DNA from: Tabrizicola oligotrophica | GTDB taxonomy: Bacteria > Pseudomonadota > Alphaproteobacteria > Rhodobacterales > Rhodobacteraceae | Reading direction: 5' to 3' | Length of the DNA stretch: 64,000 nt | Assembly (NCBI RefSeq): GCF_011008935.1 | Contig: NZ_JAAIVJ010000009.1 | Span: 62,001-126,000, forward strand | In this document: positions 59,672 through 64,000 of the stretch, piece after piece | Layout of the letters: every line of letters begins with the position of its first letter | How positions within the stretch are numbered: the first letter of the stretch is position 1 | Notes under the pieces: generated by a model | Told to the model about the DNA's origin: nothing | Database searches by the model: none | Seen by the model: only the letters and a program-made list of their open reading frames with translations | Program-made: the position numbers and the translations under genes

Positions 59672-61132
59672 ATGCAACAAAGACCGGGACAAAGCCTGAT
59701 GATCCAGGGCTGCGGCTCGAATGTGGGCAAGTCGATGCTGGTGGCGGGCCTGTGCCGGGCGGCGCGGCGGCGCGGCCTCTCGGTGGCGCCGTTCAAGCCG
59801 CAGAACATGTCGAACAATGCCGCGGTGACGGCCGATGGCGGCGAGATCGGCCGGGCGCAGGCCTTGCAGGCGCTGGCCTCGGGGCTGGAGCCGGTGACGG
59901 ACATGAACCCGGTTCTGCTGAAGCCCGAATCCGACGTCGGCGCGCAGGTCATCGTGCAGGGCAAGCGCCTGACTACGGCGCGGGCGCGCGACTATGCCGC
60001 GCTGAAGCCGCAGCTGATGGGCGCGGTTCTGGAAAGCTTCCACCGTCTGAAGGCGGCGCATGATCTGGTGATCGTCGAAGGCGCCGGCAGCCCGGCCGAG
60101 GTCAACCTGCGCGCCGGCGACATTGCCAACATGGGCTTTGCCCGCGCCGCCGATGTGCCGGTGGTGCTGGCGGGCGACATCGACCGCGGCGGGGTGATCG
60201 CGCAGCTGGTCGGCACCAAGGCGGTGATTGCTCCGGCGGACGCGGCGATGGTGGCGGGCTTTCTGGTCAACAAGTTCCGCGGCGATCCGCGGCTGTTTGA
60301 CGACGGCTATCGGTTGATCGAGCATCACACCGGCTGGCGCGGGTTCGGCGTTTTGCCGTGGTTTCCGCAGGCGCATCTCTTGCCGGCGGAGGATGCCTTG
60401 GACATCGCCTCTGGCCCGCGAGGGGACGGCATCACCATTGCCTGTCTGACCTTGTCGCGCATTGCCAATTTCGACGATCTGGACCCCTTGAAGGCCGAAC
60501 CGGGCGTCAATCTGGTCATGGTCCGCGCCGGCGAGGCCATTCCGGGCGATGCGCGGCTGGTCATCCTGCCGGGGTCGAAGTCGACGCGCGGCGATCTGGC
60601 CTTCCTGCGGGCGCAGGGCTGGGACATCGACCTTGCCGCCCATCTGCGGCGCGGCGGGCATGTCCTTGGCATTTGCGGCGGCTATCAGATGCTGGGGCGC
60701 AGCGTGTCGGACCCTGACGGCATCGAAGGCCCGGCGGGCGAGACGGCGGGGCTTGGGCATCTTGACATCGAAACCGTGATGACCCCGGACAAGCGGCTGT
60801 CCCGGGTGCGGGCCGACCATGTGGCCAGCGGCCTGCCGGTCGAGGGCTACGAGATCCACATCGGCCGCAGCCAGGGCCCCGACTGCGCCCGTCCCTTCGC
60901 CATGGTCGATGGCCGGCCCGAAGGGGCGATCAGTGCCGACGGCCGGGTGGTGGGCAGTTACCTGCATGGGCTGTTCCACATGGACGCCTTCCGCGCGGCC
61001 TATCTTGCCGGTCTGGGCATTCAAGCCGATCCGCGCCGGCACGCGGCCGGGATCGAGGCGGTGCTGGAGGCGCTCGCCGATCATCTGGAAGCGCATCTGG
61101 ATGTGCCGGGCCTGTTGGCGCTGGCGCGTTAA
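59672..61132 (+). CDS. cobQ: Cobyric acid synthase
   Basis: 486 residues. The N-terminal synthetase P-loop ([33 protein letters not shown]) is followed by a C-terminal amidotransferase domain with the Cys in [13 protein letters not shown] and His in SYLHGLFH. It amidates the b, d, e and g side chains. ATG 59672 follows GGAAGGA. The stop TAA overlaps the convergent cobC stop (TTAA). Confidence 0.96.
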   Translation: MQQRPGQSLMIQGCGSNVGKSMLVAGLCRAARRRGLSVAPFKPQNMSNNAAVTADGGEIGRAQALQALASGLEPVTDMNPVLLKPESDVGAQVIVQGKRLTTARARDYAALKPQLMGAVLESFHRLKAAHDLVIVEGAGSPAEVNLRAGDIANMGFARAADVPVVLAGDIDRGGVIAQLVGTKAVIAPADAAMVAGFLVNKFRGDPRLFDDGYRLIEHHTGWRGFGVLPWFPQAHLLPAEDALDIASGPRGDGITIACLTLSRIANFDDLDPLKAEPGVNLVMVRAGEAIPGDARLVILPGSKSTRGDLAFLRAQGWDIDLAAHLRRGGHVLGICGGYQMLGRSVSDPDGIEGPAGETAGLGHLDIETVMTPDKRLSRVRADHVASGLPVEGYEIHIGRSQGPDCARPFAMVDGRPEGAISADGRVVGSYLHGLFHMDAFRAAYLAGLGIQADPRRHAAGIEAVLEALADHLEAHLDVPGLLALAR

Positions 61133-62100
61133 GCCTTTGGTCCAAGCGCCATTTCCAGGCGCCGCCATTCCGGCTCTGGTCCCGGCAGGCCAAGCCGCAG
61201 GAGGGTAGCCGACCACGGGAAGATCCGGCTCCAGATCTGGTGGCGGGCCAACCGGTCCTGCGCGGCCCTGGCATCGCCGGTGTCGTAAAGCCGGAACAGA
61301 TCCGATCCGCCGACAAGCCGCCACCCCGCCGTCCGGGCCAGCGCATCGGCGCGGGTCGCGTCGGCGGCAAGCTGGGCGCGCATCGCCTCGGCCCATGCCA
61401 GATCGGCCAGCGCGCGAGTACCGATCTCAATGGCAGGGCCGGAGACGGGCCAAGGCCCGCTCATCCGTGACAGCGTGGCGATGTCTTCCGCCGTGCCGAA
61501 GGCAAAGCCCAGCCGCACCCCGGCCAGCCCGTAGAACTTGCCGAAGGAACGCAGGACCAGAAGCCCCCCGCGCGCCGGATGGGGCAAGAGCGACAGATCG
61601 GGCGTCACATCGCCAAAGCTTTCATCGACCACCAGAAGGCCGACGCGGCCCACCAGCGCCAGCAGCGCCTCGGGGGCAAAGCTGCGGCCATCGGGGTTGT
61701 TCGGGTTGACGACGATGGCCAGATCGGCCCCGACGAGATCGGCCGGATCGGTGACAGCGTCGACCTGCCAGCCCTCGGCGGTCAGACAGGCGGCGTGTTC
61801 GTTATAGGTCGGGCCAAGCACGGCGGCGCGTCCCTTGGGCCGCAGGCGCGGCACCAGCTGGATCGCGGCTTGCGCGCCGCCAAGGGCGAGACCCGCCACG
61901 CCCTTGGCCGCGCCCCAGCTTGCGGCGGCTTGGGCGACCAGAGCCGCTTGCGCCGCCTTGGTCGGCAGGTTGCGCCAGGCGGCGGCGGGCAGGTCGGGGA
62001 TGGGCCAGGGGCGGCGGTTGATGCCGGTGGACAGGTCGATCCAGTCGCCCGCCCCGTAGGAGGCCATGGCCTGATCCAGATTGCCGCCGTGATCGCGCAT
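61129..62100 (-). CDS. cobC: Threonine-phosphate decarboxylase, CobC type
   Basis: 323-residue PLP enzyme of the HisC-like fold making (R)-1-amino-2-propanol phosphate for the nucleotide loop. The start is [20 protein letters not shown], then [15 protein letters not shown] and [11 protein letters not shown], and the PLP lysine lies in [17 protein letters not shown]. The name follows Pseudomonas denitrificans usage; Salmonella calls it CobD. It follows the PduX-like gene by 16 bp. Confidence 0.92.
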   Translation of the reverse strand: MRDHGGNLDQAMASYGAGDWIDLSTGINRRPWPIPDLPAAAWRNLPTKAAQAALVAQAAASWGAAKGVAGLALGGAQAAIQLVPRLRPKGRAAVLGPTYNEHAACLTAEGWQVDAVTDPADLVGADLAIVVNPNNPDGRSFAPEALLALVGRVGLLVVDESFGDVTPDLSLLPHPARGGLLVLRSFGKFYGLAGVRLGFAFGTAEDIATLSRMSGPWPVSGPAIEIGTRALADLAWAEAMRAQLAADATRADALARTAGWRLVGGSDLFRLYDTGDARAAQDRLARHQIWSRIFPWSATLLRLGLPGPEPEWRRLEMALGPKA

Positions 62101-62116
62101 GCTGTCCCCCCCTGAG

Positions 62117-63838
<1,722 letters not shown>

Positions 63839-63896
63839 CAGGCCCGATACCGCAAGCCCGCGCGCCGGGCAACGGTTTTGCCACCCGGCGCAAGGC

Positions 63897-64000
63897 TTAT
63901 TGTGCCACGCGCAAGGCGGGCGGGGCCGGGGCGAGCTGCTCCATCAAGGCCTCGGGCGTGCGCGGCATCTGCCCGGACGCCGGGCAAAGCCCGCGTGCCT
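63897..64000 (-). CDS. 3' end of an unidentified gene (start outside window)
   Basis: A minus-strand frame open from the right edge to TAA at 63897, ending PEALMEQLAPAPPALRVAQ. It has codon use like its neighbours and reads as a protein C terminus, but is too short to identify. The bases between it and riboswitch 3 contain a strong hairpin (CGCCGGG and CCCGGCG around 63859-63893) without a T-run, possibly its terminator. Confidence 0.45.
   Translation of the reverse strand, partial: ARGLCPASGQMPRTPEALMEQLAPAPPALRVAQ

Noticed and set aside
58334-61396. A 1,020-codon minus-strand frame that would fuse an N-terminal extension to the NnrS-family protein
   Set aside because: The upstream part is purely antisense to cobQ, has no recognisable domain, and the conserved NnrS start is at 59530.

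Overview
The window is about 64 kb of very GC-rich, densely packed chromosomal DNA. The gene content points to an alphaproteobacterium of the Rhodobacteraceae/Paracoccaceae type (Rhodobacter, Gemmobacter or Tabrizicola-like). Pointers are an oxygen-dependent (CobG/CobN-type) cobalamin pathway, UbiU/UbiV/UbiT ubiquinone genes, a SelD carrying an N-terminal flavoprotein domain, a short RpoN, a Hint_2 protein and the small secreted Cys-rich family typical of this group. I see no phage, insertion sequence, CRISPR array or replication origin.

Layout. 1-6.9 kb: a truncated extensin-like gene, tyrosine and histidine biosynthesis (prephenate dehydrogenase, hisC), a LysR regulator divergent from a DUF4242 gene, homospermidine synthase, a UPF0114 membrane protein and rpsD. 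7.1-8.9 kb: a small accessory island with a Hint-domain protein and an Imm11-like gene. 9-18.8 kb: an LpxR-like outer-membrane deacylase, an HDAC-family hydrolase, idi, rpe-gph, the convergent selenium pair mnmH/selD, rpoN and rpmB. 18.9-26.9 kb: a copper chaperone pair, a membrane protein, a flavin-binding protein, an LMW phosphatase, a serine hydrolase, pth, a glycosyltransferase/hydrolase pair and rplY. 27-30.7 kb: an MFS transporter, a hydantoinase/oxoprolinase-family protein and tRNA-Met.

30.8-36.4 kb is an oxygen-independent ubiquinone locus. ubiT-ubiU-ubiV run rightward; ubiD-ubiX-ric run leftward. The shared promoter gap holds a perfect TTGAC-N4-GTCAA FNR-type palindrome. Both arms carry decayed partial gene duplications: copies of the ubiX 5' end between ubiD and ubiX, and a copy of the ubiV 3' end after ubiV. 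36.4-40.9 kb: a PLP decarboxylase, cysteine synthase, a winged-helix/TPR regulator and a DUF1330 gene.

40.9-63.9 kb is a cobalamin region under three B12 riboswitches. Riboswitch 1 precedes cbtB-cbtA-cobF and small redox genes. Riboswitch 2 precedes DUF1636-cobW-cobN-cobG-cobH-cobI-cobJ. Riboswitch 3 precedes bluB-pduX-like-cobC. cobL-cobE-cobM-cobB-cobA-DUF1636 continue leftward. cobK alone is inverted between cobJ and cobL, with no spacer on either side. cobO, an NnrS-family gene and cobQ complete the set. Together they cover uroporphyrinogen III to adenosylcobyric acid plus the lower-ligand base and the aminopropanol arm. cobS, cobT, cobD/cbiB, cobP, cobU and cobV are not in the window.
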